Notes under the pieces: generated by a model
What the model was told of the DNA's origin: nothing
What the model saw: the letters and a program-made list of their open reading frames with translations, nothing else
Database searches by the model: none
NCBI GenBank assembly: GCA_029212905.1
Contig: JARGPB010000018.1
Coordinates: 1-64,000 of the forward strand
Length of the DNA stretch: 64,000 bases
Reading direction: 5' to 3'
Source: Thalassovita sp.
GTDB lineage: Bacteria > Pseudomonadota > Alphaproteobacteria > Rhodobacterales > Rhodobacteraceae
Translations under genes and position numbers: made by a program
In this document: piece by piece, positions 13,795-23,318 of the stretch
How positions within the stretch are numbered: the first letter of the stretch is position 1
How the letters are laid out: each line of letters begins with the position of its first letter

Positions 13795-14997
13795 TTACAG
13801 CACTTCGAACAGGCCTGCGGCCCCCATGCCACCGCCCACACACATGGTGCAGACGACGTATTTGGCGCCGCGACGCTTGCCCTCGATTAGCGCGTGGCCG
13901 ACCATGCGTGCGCCTGACATACCATAAGGATGCCCGACCGAGATTGCACCGCCATTGACGTTCAGAATCTCGTCGGGAATGCCCAGCACGCGGGCCGAAT
14001 GCAGCACCTGACAGGCGAAGGCCTCGTTCAACTCCCACAGCCCGATATCGTCCATCTTAAGCCCGTGGGCCTCTAGCAGTTTGGGGACGGCATAGACCGG
14101 GCCGATGCCCATCTCGTCAGGTTCCAGACCGGCGGCCATTACGCCCACATAGCGGCCCAATGGTTGCAGGCCGCGGCGCTCGGCTTCGGCGGCTTCCATA
14201 ATGACCGAAGCCGAAGCCCCGTCGGACAGCTGGCTGGCGTTGCCCGCGGTGATGAACTTGCCTTCTTTGACAGCCTGGCCGTCTTTGAAAACGGGCGACA
14301 GAGATTGCAGGTTTTCCAAAGTGGTCGAGGGGCGGTTGCCTTCGTCCTTGGCCAGCGTGACATCCTTGAAGGAAATCTCTTTGGTTTCTTTGTCCATCAC
14401 GCCCATGCTTGTGGTTAGCGGCACGATTTCATCGTCGAATTTCCCGGCTTCCTGAGCGGCGGCGGTACGTTGCTGCGATTGCAGGGCATAGGCGTCCTGA
14501 TCCTCGCGCGTTACGCCATAGCGGTCGGCGACGATTTCGGCGGTTTCCAGCATCGACATATATAGTTCGGGCTTGTTCTTCTTGGTCCAGGGGTCGGCCA
14601 ACCAGTCCATCCGCATCTTCTGGTTTTGCACTAGGCTGACGGATTCCACACCGCCACCGATGCAGATGTCCATGCCATCGTGGATAACCTGCTTGGCGGC
14701 TGTTGCGATTGCCATCATGCCGCTGGCACATTGGCGGTCCAATGACATGCCCGCGATTGTTACAGGCAGGCCCGCGCGGATCACCGCCTGTCGGCCGATG
14801 TTCCCCCCGGTCGAGCCTTGCTGGATCGCTGCACCGATCACGCAATCGCTGATCTCGGACCCGTCCAGCCCGGCGCGGCTGACGGCGTTGCTGACGGCAT
14901 GGCCGATCAGTTCCTGAGCCGACGTGTTGTTGAAGGCACCGCGATAAGCTTTGCCAATCGGAGTGCGGGCGGTGGATACAATTACTGCGTCACGCAT
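13795..14997 (-). CDS. Acetyl-CoA C-acyltransferase (thiolase)
   Basis: A 400-aa thiolase II-family enzyme of full length, which cleaves 3-ketoacyl-CoA with CoA in the last step of beta-oxidation. The nucleophile Cys90 is in SLDRQCASGMMAI. The C-terminal catalytic pair is present in GHPYGMSGAR (His) and CTMCVGGGMGAAGLFE (Cys). It is encoded 3 bases downstream of the SDR gene, forming with MaoC and SDR a complete hydratase-dehydrogenase-thiolase set on the minus strand. Annotated homologues are usually called acetyl-CoA acetyltransferase or FadA. Confidence 0.93.
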   Translation of the reverse strand: MRDAVIVSTARTPIGKAYRGAFNNTSAQELIGHAVSNAVSRAGLDGSEISDCVIGAAIQQGSTGGNIGRQAVIRAGLPVTIAGMSLDRQCASGMMAIATAAKQVIHDGMDICIGGGVESVSLVQNQKMRMDWLADPWTKKNKPELYMSMLETAEIVADRYGVTREDQDAYALQSQQRTAAAQEAGKFDDEIVPLTTSMGVMDKETKEISFKDVTLAKDEGNRPSTTLENLQSLSPVFKDGQAVKEGKFITAGNASQLSDGASASVIMEAAEAERRGLQPLGRYVGVMAAGLEPDEMGIGPVYAVPKLLEAHGLKMDDIGLWELNEAFACQVLHSARVLGIPDEILNVNGGAISVGHPYGMSGARMVGHALIEGKRRGAKYVVCTMCVGGGMGAAGLFEVL

Positions 14998-15000
14998 TGT

Positions 15001-15930
15001 CTATTCCTTGTTCAGCTCGATGCCGCGCAGCTTGGCGGCCATTTCGATGTATTTAGTTGTTTGGTCAAAGGCCCCGGCCATTAGGGCCTGGCCGTCGGGG
15101 TCTCGGATTTGGGTCAGGTTCGCCAGAACGCCTTCGGGGGACAGATCGTCGCCGTCTAGCGCGACGCCCTTGGTTTCGTAGATTTTGGTTTCTGCAAAGC
15201 AGCCGCCACCGGCACCCAGGATCATCCGGCTAGGACCGTCCTCGCTGACCAAGGCCAGCAGGCCGGGTGTGATGGTTTCGGGCTGTAACAGGCCGTGGAC
15301 CTCGGGGGGGAACAGGTCTTCGGTCATGCGGGTCGCAGCGGTTGGGGCCAGCATGTTGACACGGATGTTTTTGCGACTGCCCTCGTGGTGCAGCACGTTC
15401 ATCAGCCCCAGCATTGCAGATTTCGCAGCGCCATAGTTTGATTGCCCAAAGTTCCCGTACAACCCCGAGGAAGAGGTGGTGAAAACAATCCGCCCGTATT
15501 CGCGCTCGATCATGTGGCGCCACAGGGCGTGGGTGCAGTTGACCGTGCCCATCAGGTGCACGTCCACGACCATCTGGAAATCGGCAAGCGTCATTTTCGA
15601 GAACGTCTTGTCCCGCAGAATCCCCGCGTTGTTGACCAGAATGTCGACATGTCCGAATTCCGCGATCGCGGCGTCCACCATATCTTGCACCTGTGCGGCA
15701 TCGGCGACATTTGCGCCGTTGGCAATGGCTTTGCCCCCGGCCGCGCGGATCTCTTCGACCACTGCGCGCGCAGCATCCGAGCCGGCGCCAGTGCCATCTG
15801 TCGCCGTGCCCAGATCGTTTACAACGACCTTAGCGCCACGTGCAGCCAACCCCATTGCGTGGCTGCGGCCCAGCCCGACGCCCGCGCCAGTGACAATGGC
15901 CACGCGTCCTTCAAAACGTACATCACTCAT
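15001..15930 (-). CDS. SDR oxidoreductase, MFE-2 (peroxisomal D-3-hydroxyacyl-CoA dehydrogenase) type
   Basis: A 309-aa short-chain dehydrogenase with the cofactor motif TGAGVGLGRSHA near the N-terminus, NNAG at about 95-98 and the catalytic Ser...Tyr-x3-Lys (TTSSSGLYGNFGQSNYGAAKSA). The VVVNDLGTATDGTG stretch and the extra C-terminal segment are characteristic of the dehydrogenase part of peroxisomal multifunctional enzyme type 2. It sits directly after a MaoC hydratase gene (adjacent bases) and before a thiolase. It probably oxidises D-3-hydroxyacyl-CoA produced by that hydratase. Confidence 0.9.
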   Translation of the reverse strand: MSDVRFEGRVAIVTGAGVGLGRSHAMGLAARGAKVVVNDLGTATDGTGAGSDAARAVVEEIRAAGGKAIANGANVADAAQVQDMVDAAIAEFGHVDILVNNAGILRDKTFSKMTLADFQMVVDVHLMGTVNCTHALWRHMIEREYGRIVFTTSSSGLYGNFGQSNYGAAKSAMLGLMNVLHHEGSRKNIRVNMLAPTAATRMTEDLFPPEVHGLLQPETITPGLLALVSEDGPSRMILGAGGGCFAETKIYETKGVALDGDDLSPEGVLANLTQIRDPDGQALMAGAFDQTTKYIEMAAKLRGIELNKE

Positions 15931-16404
15931 TTAGTTTCCTCCGAAATAGCGGCGGCCCAGCCATTCTGCGACCAAGGCGGGCTTGTCTTGGCCCTCGATT
16001 TCGACCGTGACATTCATGGTTGTTTGCACTTCACCGGGTCGAATTTCTTCGAACTTGGTCAAGACCAAGCGGCCCCGTATCCGCGCGCCAACTTTGACCG
16101 GAGACACGAACCGCACCTTGTCGAACCCATAGTTGACAGCCATGACTGTGCCGTCGATTCCGGGCATCTGATACGCCATTGAGGACAGCAATGAGAGCGT
16201 CAGGAACCCGTGTGCGATGGTGCTGCCGAAGGGCGTTTTTGCGGCCGCGACGGGATCTACATGGATGAATTGGTGATCGTTGGTGCATTGTGCAAACGTG
16301 TCGATCTGATCCTGTGTGACGGTGATCCAGTCAGACAGTCCGATCTCTTGACCCACGAGCGCCTGGAAGGCGGACCTGGACAGGGTGCTGGGTTTTTCCG
16401 ACAT
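15931..16404 (-). CDS. MaoC-family enoyl-CoA hydratase
   Basis: A 157-aa hotdog-fold hydratase. The hydratase-2 motif is visible as ITVTQDQIDTFAQCTNDHQFIHVDPVAAAKTPFGSTIAHGF split over residues about 25-65: the Asp and His of the active site lie in NDHQFIHVD, followed by the AHGF turn. Family members hydrate trans-2-enoyl-CoA to (R)-3-hydroxyacyl-CoA, or supply PHA monomers. Its stop lies directly beside the start of the SDR gene, and it is the first gene of the leftward MaoC-SDR-thiolase operon. Confidence 0.9.
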   Translation of the reverse strand: MSEKPSTLSRSAFQALVGQEIGLSDWITVTQDQIDTFAQCTNDHQFIHVDPVAAAKTPFGSTIAHGFLTLSLLSSMAYQMPGIDGTVMAVNYGFDKVRFVSPVKVGARIRGRLVLTKFEEIRPGEVQTTMNVTVEIEGQDKPALVAEWLGRRYFGGN

Positions 16405-16742
16405 GAGAATCCTTGTTCAAATGAGATACAGGCAGAAGGCTAAGGCCTGGTTGGTGTAATGTTGCGGTGAATACAGTATGTTAAGGCAGTGAGACCGAAG
16501 CATGGCGCCGACACGCACGGCTGAACCTCGTGGTGTAGTGGTCCAAGGCCACGCAGCGCCATCAATGCCGTTGCATCCATCATGCCACCCCTCCCTTGGC
16601 GCATGTTTTGCAGTGCAGAATAGTTTTTCGCTTTTAGGGTGGCAAGCCGTGTTGCCCGCTCAAAGCCAGTGACGCGGCGTAGTTTTAAGCGAGGTCGCGT
16701 GAATGGGCGTGGGGCAGCCCAAGGTGGCCGCCCCGCCGCGGC
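16405..16742. other. 338-bp intergenic region
   Basis: It lies between the MaoC gene start and the end of the acyl-CoA ligase gene, so it must hold the promoter of the MaoC operon. I see no ORF, tRNA or clear -35/-10 pair. A GC-rich imperfect hairpin near 16708-16735 might end the ligase transcript, but it has no T-run. Confidence 0.5.
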
Positions 16743-18374
16743 TTATCTTAGATCAGGGAGCGTATAGTCTGCGAATTGCTTGCGCAGAGTCAGTTTCGAA
16801 ACCTTTCCGGTGGCGGTCAGCGGCAGGCTCTCGGCCCATATCAGATCGTCCGGGAGTTGCCATTTGGCGAAATGCTCGGACATATGGGCGTGGATATCCT
16901 CTAGGCTTGGCCGGGCGTCGCCAGCGGGGACAGCGACCAGCACAGGGCGTTCGTCCCACTTGGGGTGGGGCATGGCAATGGCGGCGCAGGATGCTATCGC
17001 CGGATGCGAGGTCGCGGCGTTTTCGATGTCTATCGAAGAGATCCACTCTCCGCCCGATTTGATCAGGTCCTTGGCGCGATCCTGTATCGACAGGATTCCG
17101 TTCGGGTCAATGCTTGCGATGTCGCCTGTGCCGAACCAGCCTTCGGCGTCGATGACTTTTTCGCTGGCTTCGGCGTTGTTGAAGTAGCCGGCGACAACGG
17201 TGTTGCCGCGCACGTAGAGCTCGCCGACGGCCTTGCCGTCATGTGGCATCCGGGTCCCATGATCGTCCACGATTTTCAGATCCACCCCAAAGACACGGCG
17301 CCCCTGCAATGCCTTGAGGTCAACCATCTGATCAAAGGGCAGCGCCTCGATCCATTTGGGCATATTGCCATGCGTACCGATGGGGCTCATTTCTGTCATA
17401 CCCCAGGCATGGCCGACGCTGACGCCCATTTTCTCAAAGGTCTCGATCATGATGCGAGGGGCGGCCGAGCCACCAACAACGACATCGGAGAAGCCCTTGG
17501 GCTTGCGCCCTTGTTTGTCGATCTCAACCATCAAGCCCTGCCAGACGGTGGGCACGCCCCAGGCACTGTCTACTTGTTCGTCATCCATCAGCTTGAATAA
17601 GCTGGCACCGTCCAAGTGTTGCCCCGGCATAATCATCGACATGCCTAATAAGGGCGCCGTATAAGGCAGACCCCATGCGTTGACATGGAAAAGCGGAACG
17701 ACGGGCAGGATTTTACCCTCTTTCGGGATAGAGCCACCCAGAACATTTCCCACCAGCAAAGCATGCAGAACCGTCGAGCGGTGCGTGTACAAGGCGCCTT
17801 TGGGGTTACCAGTGGTACCCGAGGTATAGCACAGCGCCGACGCTGTGTTTTCATCCAAGTCGGGCCAGTCAAAGTGATCGTCCATACCGACCAGCAGCTC
17901 TTCGTAGCACAGGGCATTCAGGCTGTTTTCCGGCATATGTGCGCGGTCTGTCATGACAACGTAAACCAGCCTGGATGGTAGATGCTCTTTTACCGCTTCC
18001 AGCAGCGGCACAAAGGTTGTGTCCACGAAAATCATCCGGTCCGCAGCGTGGTTGACGATATAGATAAGCTGCTCTGCCGACAGGCGCGGGTTGATTGTAT
18101 GGCAAACGGCGCCGATACCCGAGATCGCATAGTACAGCTCGAAATGGCGGTAGCCGTTCCATGCCAGCGTGGCAATTCTGTCCCCCAGCCCGACGCCGTG
18201 TCCCTGCAATGCGTGGGCCAGTTTGCATACCCGCGGTAGTGTTTCCGCATATGTCTGGCGGTGAATGTCGCCTTCGGTCCGGACGGACACGAGTTCTGAT
18301 TTTGGGTTGGCCTCGGCGGCGTAGACCAGAATATCACTGATCCGCAGCGGGCGATGCATCATCATTCCCTGCAT
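16743..18374 (-). CDS. Acyl-CoA ligase (AMP-forming), long-chain / methylmercaptopropionate type
   Basis: A 543-aa ANL-superfamily enzyme that activates a carboxylic acid to its CoA thioester with ATP. It shows the P-loop-like LCYTSGTTGNPKGALYTHRS, the A5 motif WGMTEMSPIG, the GWFGTGDIASID hinge region and the C-terminal catalytic Lys in LPLTATGKVSKLTLR. The N-terminal MMHRPLRISDILVYAAE pattern is shared by long-chain fatty acyl ligases and by DmdB-like 3-methylmercaptopropionyl-CoA ligases of roseobacters; sequence inspection cannot choose between them. The start at 18374 has a strong GGGAGGAGGAA RBS. It is transcribed alone and divergently from the quinone oxidoreductase gene at 18643. Confidence 0.9.
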   Translation of the reverse strand: MQGMMMHRPLRISDILVYAAEANPKSELVSVRTEGDIHRQTYAETLPRVCKLAHALQGHGVGLGDRIATLAWNGYRHFELYYAISGIGAVCHTINPRLSAEQLIYIVNHAADRMIFVDTTFVPLLEAVKEHLPSRLVYVVMTDRAHMPENSLNALCYEELLVGMDDHFDWPDLDENTASALCYTSGTTGNPKGALYTHRSTVLHALLVGNVLGGSIPKEGKILPVVPLFHVNAWGLPYTAPLLGMSMIMPGQHLDGASLFKLMDDEQVDSAWGVPTVWQGLMVEIDKQGRKPKGFSDVVVGGSAAPRIMIETFEKMGVSVGHAWGMTEMSPIGTHGNMPKWIEALPFDQMVDLKALQGRRVFGVDLKIVDDHGTRMPHDGKAVGELYVRGNTVVAGYFNNAEASEKVIDAEGWFGTGDIASIDPNGILSIQDRAKDLIKSGGEWISSIDIENAATSHPAIASCAAIAMPHPKWDERPVLVAVPAGDARPSLEDIHAHMSEHFAKWQLPDDLIWAESLPLTATGKVSKLTLRKQFADYTLPDLR

Positions 18375-18642
18375 GGGTTCCTCCTCCCGATTGAAACTCC
18401 CTAGGTGTGGAGGTTAGCGCGTCGCATCCATTCCACAAATGCGAAATTACATTCCGCGATGCGATTTTTGCTAAGGGGCGGAAAAACCGAGGAATTTTGG
18501 GTTTGCGGCTGAATTCAATAAGCTTTCCCGTGGTTTATGCCGCGCCGTCATTATTACAGGCGGTTGCTGAATAGACAGATGCCCCATAGGCTGCGCAGCA
18601 AACGCGGGTCGGAGGGGACCCGACAGGACGGGAGAGGTTCCG

Positions 18643-19608
18643 ATGAAAGCTATTGTCAGTCATGCATTCGCACCGCTGGACGAATTGAAATACGAAGACC
18701 TGCCAGACCCAGTGCCAGGTGAAAACGAGGTGGTCATTAAGATCGAAGCGGCGGGGGTGAACTATCCTGATGGTTTGCTGGTGCAAGGCTTGTATCAGAT
18801 GAAGCCGCCGCACCCGTTCACACCCGGCATGGAAGTCGCGGGCATTGTGGACAGCGTCGGGCCGGGCGTTACTGGGGTGAGCGTTGGCCAACGCGTCGCG
18901 TCGGTTACTTCGTTGGGCGGCTACGCCGAGAAGGTCGCAATTGACCAGCGGCGCGTGTTTCCGATCGGTGAAATGGACGGCGCGGATGCCTGCGCTTTGC
19001 TGGTGGCCTATGGCACCTCGCATCATGCGTTGAAGCAGCGGGCTCAGCTAAAAGAAGGCGAGACGCTTTGCGTTCTGGGTGCTGCGGGCGCAACTGGGAT
19101 TGCGGCGATTCAGATCGGCAAGATCATGGGCGCGCGGGTGATTGCTGTCTGCTCGACCCCTGAAAAGCGTGCATTGGCCCAAGAGGCCGGCGCGGATGAC
19201 GCCATTGGCTATGAAAACCTGAAAGACGACCTGAAGGCCCTGACTGACGGTAAGGGCGTGGATGTGGTCTATGACGTGGTTGGCGGCGATGCGTTCAATG
19301 CTTGCGCGCGGTCCATGGCGCGGAATGGTCGGCTGTTGATCATCGGTTTCGCCAGCGGTGAAATCCCAAAATTCCCCGTCAACCTGTCGCTGGTCAAAGA
19401 GTATTCAGTCGTCGGTGTGTTCTGGGGCAACTTTACCCGGTTCGAACCACAGGCCTATGCGGACAACATGAAAGAGCTGATTGTCTGGTACGCCAACGGC
19501 AAGGTAAAGCCACTGATCGAAGGGCGCTATCCGTTGGCGGATGCGGCTCAGGTGCTCAAACGTGTGTTGGGGCGCGGCGCGACTGGCAAACTGGTTTTGG
19601 TGCCGTGA
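18643..19608 (+). CDS. NADPH:quinone oxidoreductase family protein
   Basis: A 321-aa zinc-free medium-chain dehydrogenase/reductase of the quinone reductase group. The N-terminal catalytic domain includes AAGVNYPDGLLVQGLYQMKPP and PFTPGMEVAG; the Rossmann domain carries LGAAGATGIAAIQIGKIMGARVIAV. The C-terminal pattern GRYPLADAAQVLKRVLGRGATGKLVL is typical. It is divergent from the acyl-CoA ligase, with a 268-bp shared spacer. In acyl-CoA gene clusters such proteins often act as enoyl reductases, but the substrate is not evident. Confidence 0.88.
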   Translation: MKAIVSHAFAPLDELKYEDLPDPVPGENEVVIKIEAAGVNYPDGLLVQGLYQMKPPHPFTPGMEVAGIVDSVGPGVTGVSVGQRVASVTSLGGYAEKVAIDQRRVFPIGEMDGADACALLVAYGTSHHALKQRAQLKEGETLCVLGAAGATGIAAIQIGKIMGARVIAVCSTPEKRALAQEAGADDAIGYENLKDDLKALTDGKGVDVVYDVVGGDAFNACARSMARNGRLLIIGFASGEIPKFPVNLSLVKEYSVVGVFWGNFTRFEPQAYADNMKELIVWYANGKVKPLIEGRYPLADAAQVLKRVLGRGATGKLVLVP

Positions 19609-19643
19609 ATGAACTGGCGGGGATGGGCTTCGATCCCGCCAAA

Positions 19644-20471
19644 TCAGCCGCTGGTGCGGGCAATCGTGTTTCGCATTTGCACCAGCTTCGGCCCAAGCTC
19701 GTTCTCCAGGCGATCTTGGGACAGAATGTAGCCCGGACCACCAAGGTTGAACGCCAGCATCGGTGTGTCCCCGTGCATGGAACGGTAGGGAACTGCGACG
19801 GCATTCACATCCGATTGCCACATGCCGATATTCAGATAGAAGCCGCGCAGGCGAACTTGCTCAGCTGCGCCCTCGATCTCGTCCCGAAGTTGCGACCAAT
19901 CATCGGGCGGTGTTCTGTCCTGGATGCGCTGCATGATCTGGTTGCGCTCTATTTCGTCCGTCCCCGCGATATAAGCGCGGCCCATGGCCGAACGGGCCAG
20001 CGAAATACGCGAGCCAACATTCAACTGTAGGGAAATCATTCCGGCCGAAGCACGCGCAGCAGCGATATAGGTCATCGTGTTGTCGTCACGTCCGCCGAGC
20101 GCGACCAACACCCCATCGCCGCATTCATCTGCCAGTCTCTGCATGTGGGGCTGAACGGTTTCGCGGATACGCAGACCGCCCAGACAGGCATAGCCAAGCC
20201 CCAGAACTGGCACACCCATACGGTAGCGTCCGGTTTCTTCGTGATAGACAAGATAGCCCAGTTTCAGCAGCGTGTAGGTCAGCCGCGACACGGTCGAGTT
20301 CGGCAGGCCGGTGCGCTCGGACAATTCGCGGTTTCCCAGCCCACTGTGGTCTTCGGGCCGAAAGGCGCGCAGGATTTCCAGCCCCCGATGAAGCGCTGTG
20401 ACGAACTGCCTGTCGCCGGAATGTTCGTTTTCAATCAGGTCGTCCGTGGGCTCGGTGCTACGTTTTCTCAA
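19644..20471 (-). CDS. IclR-family transcriptional regulator
   Basis: A 275-aa regulator. Residues about 25-85 form the winged helix-turn-helix (FRPEDHSGLGNRELSERTGLPNSTVSRLTYTLLKLGYL), followed by the IclR effector-binding domain (VLALGGRDDN-like strand, ISLARSAMGRAYIAG, GFYLNIGMWQSDVNAVAVPYR). The domain binds small aliphatic or aromatic acids in other family members. It lies between the quinone reductase and an AMP-dependent ligase and is co-directional with the latter. It is a candidate regulator of the surrounding acid/acyl-CoA genes. Confidence 0.9.
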   Translation of the reverse strand: MRKRSTEPTDDLIENEHSGDRQFVTALHRGLEILRAFRPEDHSGLGNRELSERTGLPNSTVSRLTYTLLKLGYLVYHEETGRYRMGVPVLGLGYACLGGLRIRETVQPHMQRLADECGDGVLVALGGRDDNTMTYIAAARASAGMISLQLNVGSRISLARSAMGRAYIAGTDEIERNQIMQRIQDRTPPDDWSQLRDEIEGAAEQVRLRGFYLNIGMWQSDVNAVAVPYRSMHGDTPMLAFNLGGPGYILSQDRLENELGPKLVQMRNTIARTSG

Positions 20472-20563
20472 GTCAGTCTCCGTGGCGCGGGCGAGGGGAA
20501 GGTCCGCAAGGGTTAATCGGACCTACTGTATGCGGGGAGCGTGGGTCAAGCTGCGCAAAGGTA

Positions 20564-22225
20564 TCAGGCACCGGCATTTTCCTGTTGTTGCAACTCGCGC
20601 CACAATACCTTGCCTGATCCCGATTTTGGCAAAGAGGGTGCGAATTGCACGACCCGAGGGCATTTATAGGCGGCCATTTCATTGTGGCACCAGGCAATGA
20701 TGTCCTCGGAAGAGGGAGCCTCGCCGGGCTGAGGAACCACTACCGCCTTCACGCTTTCACCGCGCCTGACATCGGGTGTGGATATGATACAGACCTCTGC
20801 GATCCGCGGGTGTTTGTGCATCAGGGCTTCGACCTCGGCGGGCCATATCTTGAACCCACCAGCGTTGATCATCCGCTTGATACGGTCGATCATAAAGAAA
20901 TACCCGTCCTCGTCATAATAGCCCAGATCACCTGAATGGATGAAAGTCTTGCCCTCCATCTGGAATAGGGCCTCGTTGGTGGCAGTTTCATTGCGCCAGT
21001 AGCCCTTGAAGACCTGCGGACCGGACATCACGAGCTCGCCGACTTCATTCGGGCCCAGTTGCGTCCCGTCACTGACGTTCAGCACGCGGCAATCCACATC
21101 GAATACGGGCACACCCAGGCATTGACGCTTGGGTGCATTGGTTGGGTTGATATGGGTCGCGGCCATGGTTTCAGACATGCCGTACCCTTCGACGTAGTCC
21201 AGGCCGGTCAGGTCTTTCAGTTTCTTGGCGATGGCCTCGGGCATTGCGGCGCCGCCCCCGCCTATGGCCTTCAGGCTCGACAGGTCGTAGCTGTCGAATT
21301 CGGGGTCATTCACAAGGTCAATCGCCATCGTCGCAATAGAGCGCCAGCGCGTGACACGATGCCGTTCGATCAGCCGCGCAGCGGCGGCGCGGTCCCAACG
21401 GGTCATGATTACCATGGTTCCGCCCGCATAGATCGGGCCATTGAGCGCTGCCTGCATCCCCACGACATGAAACATCGGCAAGACGGTCAGGCTGATGTCT
21501 GTATGACTCATCGGGTTCCAGACGACACCGCCGATGCAGGTGACCTGAACTGTTCTATGGGTATGCATACAGCCTTTGGGTTGGCCCGTCGTTCCCGAGG
21601 AGTAGGGGATGACGGCCAGATCGTCTGGCGTAGCCTGAAGCGGGTCGGGCGGTAGCTGGCAGGCCAGCGCATCCGCCCAGCGGACAATGCCGGGCCCACA
21701 GATGTCTGATGGGTCCTGATTGGACAGCGGCGCGGGCAGTGAAATATCACTGCCTGGATCGGCCATCTGCGCATAGGTTGCCGCGATGATCGTCTGGAGA
21801 TGATCGTCTTCTAGCAGGGGCGCGGCATGAGCCAACAGCTCTTGCCCGGTCAGCATCACCTGTGCGCCTGCGTCGGTTGCATAGTGGATCAGTTCGGCGT
21901 GGCGGCTCATTGGGTTGACGGGTATCACCACGGCATCGGCCCGCAAAATCGCATAGTACGAAATCACGAACTGAGGCGAGTTCTGCATATAAAGAAGAAC
22001 GCGGTCGCCTTGGACAACCCCTGCGTGGTGTTGGAGATATCCCGCAAGCGCCTCCACTTGTTCGTGAAGCTGCGCATAGGTCAGGCTACGACCGTAATAA
22101 ATGATCGCCGCCTGATCGGGGTGCCGGGCGGCACTAATGGCCAGATTCTGGGGCAGCGTTTGCTCGGGCAGGTCCAAGGTTTGCGGAACGCCAGGTGGCC
22201 AGACGGGAAAATGTCTGTCGAACAT
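20564..22225 (-). CDS. AMP-binding acyl-CoA ligase (553 aa)
   Basis: A second ANL-family acid:CoA ligase. Motifs are IPYSSGTTGQPKGCMHTHRTV, GYGMSETMAATHINP, FIHSGDLGYYDEDGYFFMIDRIKRMI and the C-terminal LPKSGSGKVLWREL with the catalytic Lys. The start chosen, ATG 22225 (MFDRHFPVWPPGVP), is preceded by a GGGG tract; ATG 22240 is a close alternative, and the frame is open to 22363 without homology. It shares direction with the IclR gene. The acid substrate is unknown; it differs from the ligase at 16743-18374, so the region can activate at least two kinds of acid. Confidence 0.88.
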   Translation of the reverse strand: MFDRHFPVWPPGVPQTLDLPEQTLPQNLAISAARHPDQAAIIYYGRSLTYAQLHEQVEALAGYLQHHAGVVQGDRVLLYMQNSPQFVISYYAILRADAVVIPVNPMSRHAELIHYATDAGAQVMLTGQELLAHAAPLLEDDHLQTIIAATYAQMADPGSDISLPAPLSNQDPSDICGPGIVRWADALACQLPPDPLQATPDDLAVIPYSSGTTGQPKGCMHTHRTVQVTCIGGVVWNPMSHTDISLTVLPMFHVVGMQAALNGPIYAGGTMVIMTRWDRAAAARLIERHRVTRWRSIATMAIDLVNDPEFDSYDLSSLKAIGGGGAAMPEAIAKKLKDLTGLDYVEGYGMSETMAATHINPTNAPKRQCLGVPVFDVDCRVLNVSDGTQLGPNEVGELVMSGPQVFKGYWRNETATNEALFQMEGKTFIHSGDLGYYDEDGYFFMIDRIKRMINAGGFKIWPAEVEALMHKHPRIAEVCIISTPDVRRGESVKAVVVPQPGEAPSSEDIIAWCHNEMAAYKCPRVVQFAPSLPKSGSGKVLWRELQQQENAGA

Positions 22226-22397
22226 CAGCAAGCCCCGCATGTTCGTTGGTTTGCAATGCATACCCATGCGTATGTTTGGGCCCGATCTACGCTTTGCAAT
22301 TGATTGGTCACGCGACTCTCCTCCAGTTGTGCGCAGGTTGGCACAAAGGAACAGAGCGATCAATCCGCGAAACAGAATTCTGCATGGCGGAAATATG

Positions 22398-23318
22398 CTA
22401 GCTGGGGAGGAAACCGCCTTTTTGCCTGGAAATGAAGCCCCGGACGGTCTCGATGACCGGCGTTACCTCCAGATCTTCGCGATGCAGCAGGAACCATTGC
22501 CGCACAATCGGTAGGTCCGGGCGTCGTAGAACGGCCAAACGTCCGGTGCGCAGTTCCTCGGTCACGGTGTGGCCCGATATCATCGCAACGCCCAACCCGG
22601 CCATCACCGCTTGCTTGATCGTTTCGTTCGAACCCATCTCGATGATACGATAGGGGATGCCGTTGCCGATCCGGTCCAGATAGCGCGTCATCAGGATACG
22701 TGTGCCAGAACCCTGTTCGCGGGCGATAAACGTCTCTTCCAGCAACGCGTTTGCAGGGACGTCCTGCATCCGGGCCAAGGGGTGATCAGGCTTAGAGATA
22801 ATGACATGCGGATGGTCCCCGATGGATTCAGCCAGCACCGCAGGGCTGCGCGGCGGACGCCCCATTATCGCCAGATCAATCGAGCGCTGCTGCAACGCAT
22901 TGATGGTCATGTCCCGGTTTCCGACCTTCAGGATAACATCAATGTCGGGACATGCATCGCGCAGCTGCGCCACAAGGCCGGGAGCAAAATATTTGCCGGT
23001 CGAAACAACGCCCAGCACCACAACCCCTGAAAGGCCGGCCTTGAGGGCACGCAGTTTCTCGATGCAGCTGTCCAGAGCGGTGTCGACGCTGCGCTCGGCT
23101 GTCAGGACCGCGCGGCCCTCGGCGGTCAGCGAAGACCGCCCAGACGTATGTCTTTCGACCAGCACGCAGCCCAAGTTCGATTCGAGCGTCTTGAGCTGAG
23201 TGTGCACCGCTGGGGGGGTCAGGCCCAGAATATCAGCAGCTGCGGCGATAGATCCATTTTCCGCCACGGCGCGCAGGGCGCGTAATTGCTTGATAGTAAT
23301 TGCTTCTTTGATGGGCAT
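22398..23318 (-). CDS. cbbR: LysR-type regulator of the Calvin-cycle operon (CbbR)
   Basis: A 306-aa LysR-type protein. The N-terminal HTH is at about residues 8-65 (QLRALRAVAENGSIAAAADILGLTPPAVHTQLKTLE) and the periplasmic-binding-like effector domain at about 90-300. It is divergent from the fructose-bisphosphatase gene that opens the cbb operon, the standard position of cbbR, which activates the operon in response to metabolites such as RuBP or phosphoenolpyruvate in studied bacteria. The assignment rests on family plus position. The 105-bp spacer (23319-23423) is AT-rich and should hold its binding sites. Confidence 0.9.
   Translation of the reverse strand: MPIKEAITIKQLRALRAVAENGSIAAAADILGLTPPAVHTQLKTLESNLGCVLVERHTSGRSSLTAEGRAVLTAERSVDTALDSCIEKLRALKAGLSGVVVLGVVSTGKYFAPGLVAQLRDACPDIDVILKVGNRDMTINALQQRSIDLAIMGRPPRSPAVLAESIGDHPHVIISKPDHPLARMQDVPANALLEETFIAREQGSGTRILMTRYLDRIGNGIPYRIIEMGSNETIKQAVMAGLGVAMISGHTVTEELRTGRLAVLRRPDLPIVRQWFLLHREDLEVTPVIETVRGFISRQKGGFLPS

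Noticed and set aside
16525..16560. A stretch resembling a tRNA D-arm (GTGGTGTAGTGGTCCAAGG)
   Set aside because: No acceptor stem, anticodon arm or T-arm can be folded around it; the following sequence lacks a GTTC-type T-loop.
16743..18374. Definite dmdB (DMSP demethylation pathway)
   Set aside because: The N-terminal pattern is compatible, but the other dmd genes (dmdA, dmdC, dmdD) are not next to it, so the specific name is not supported.
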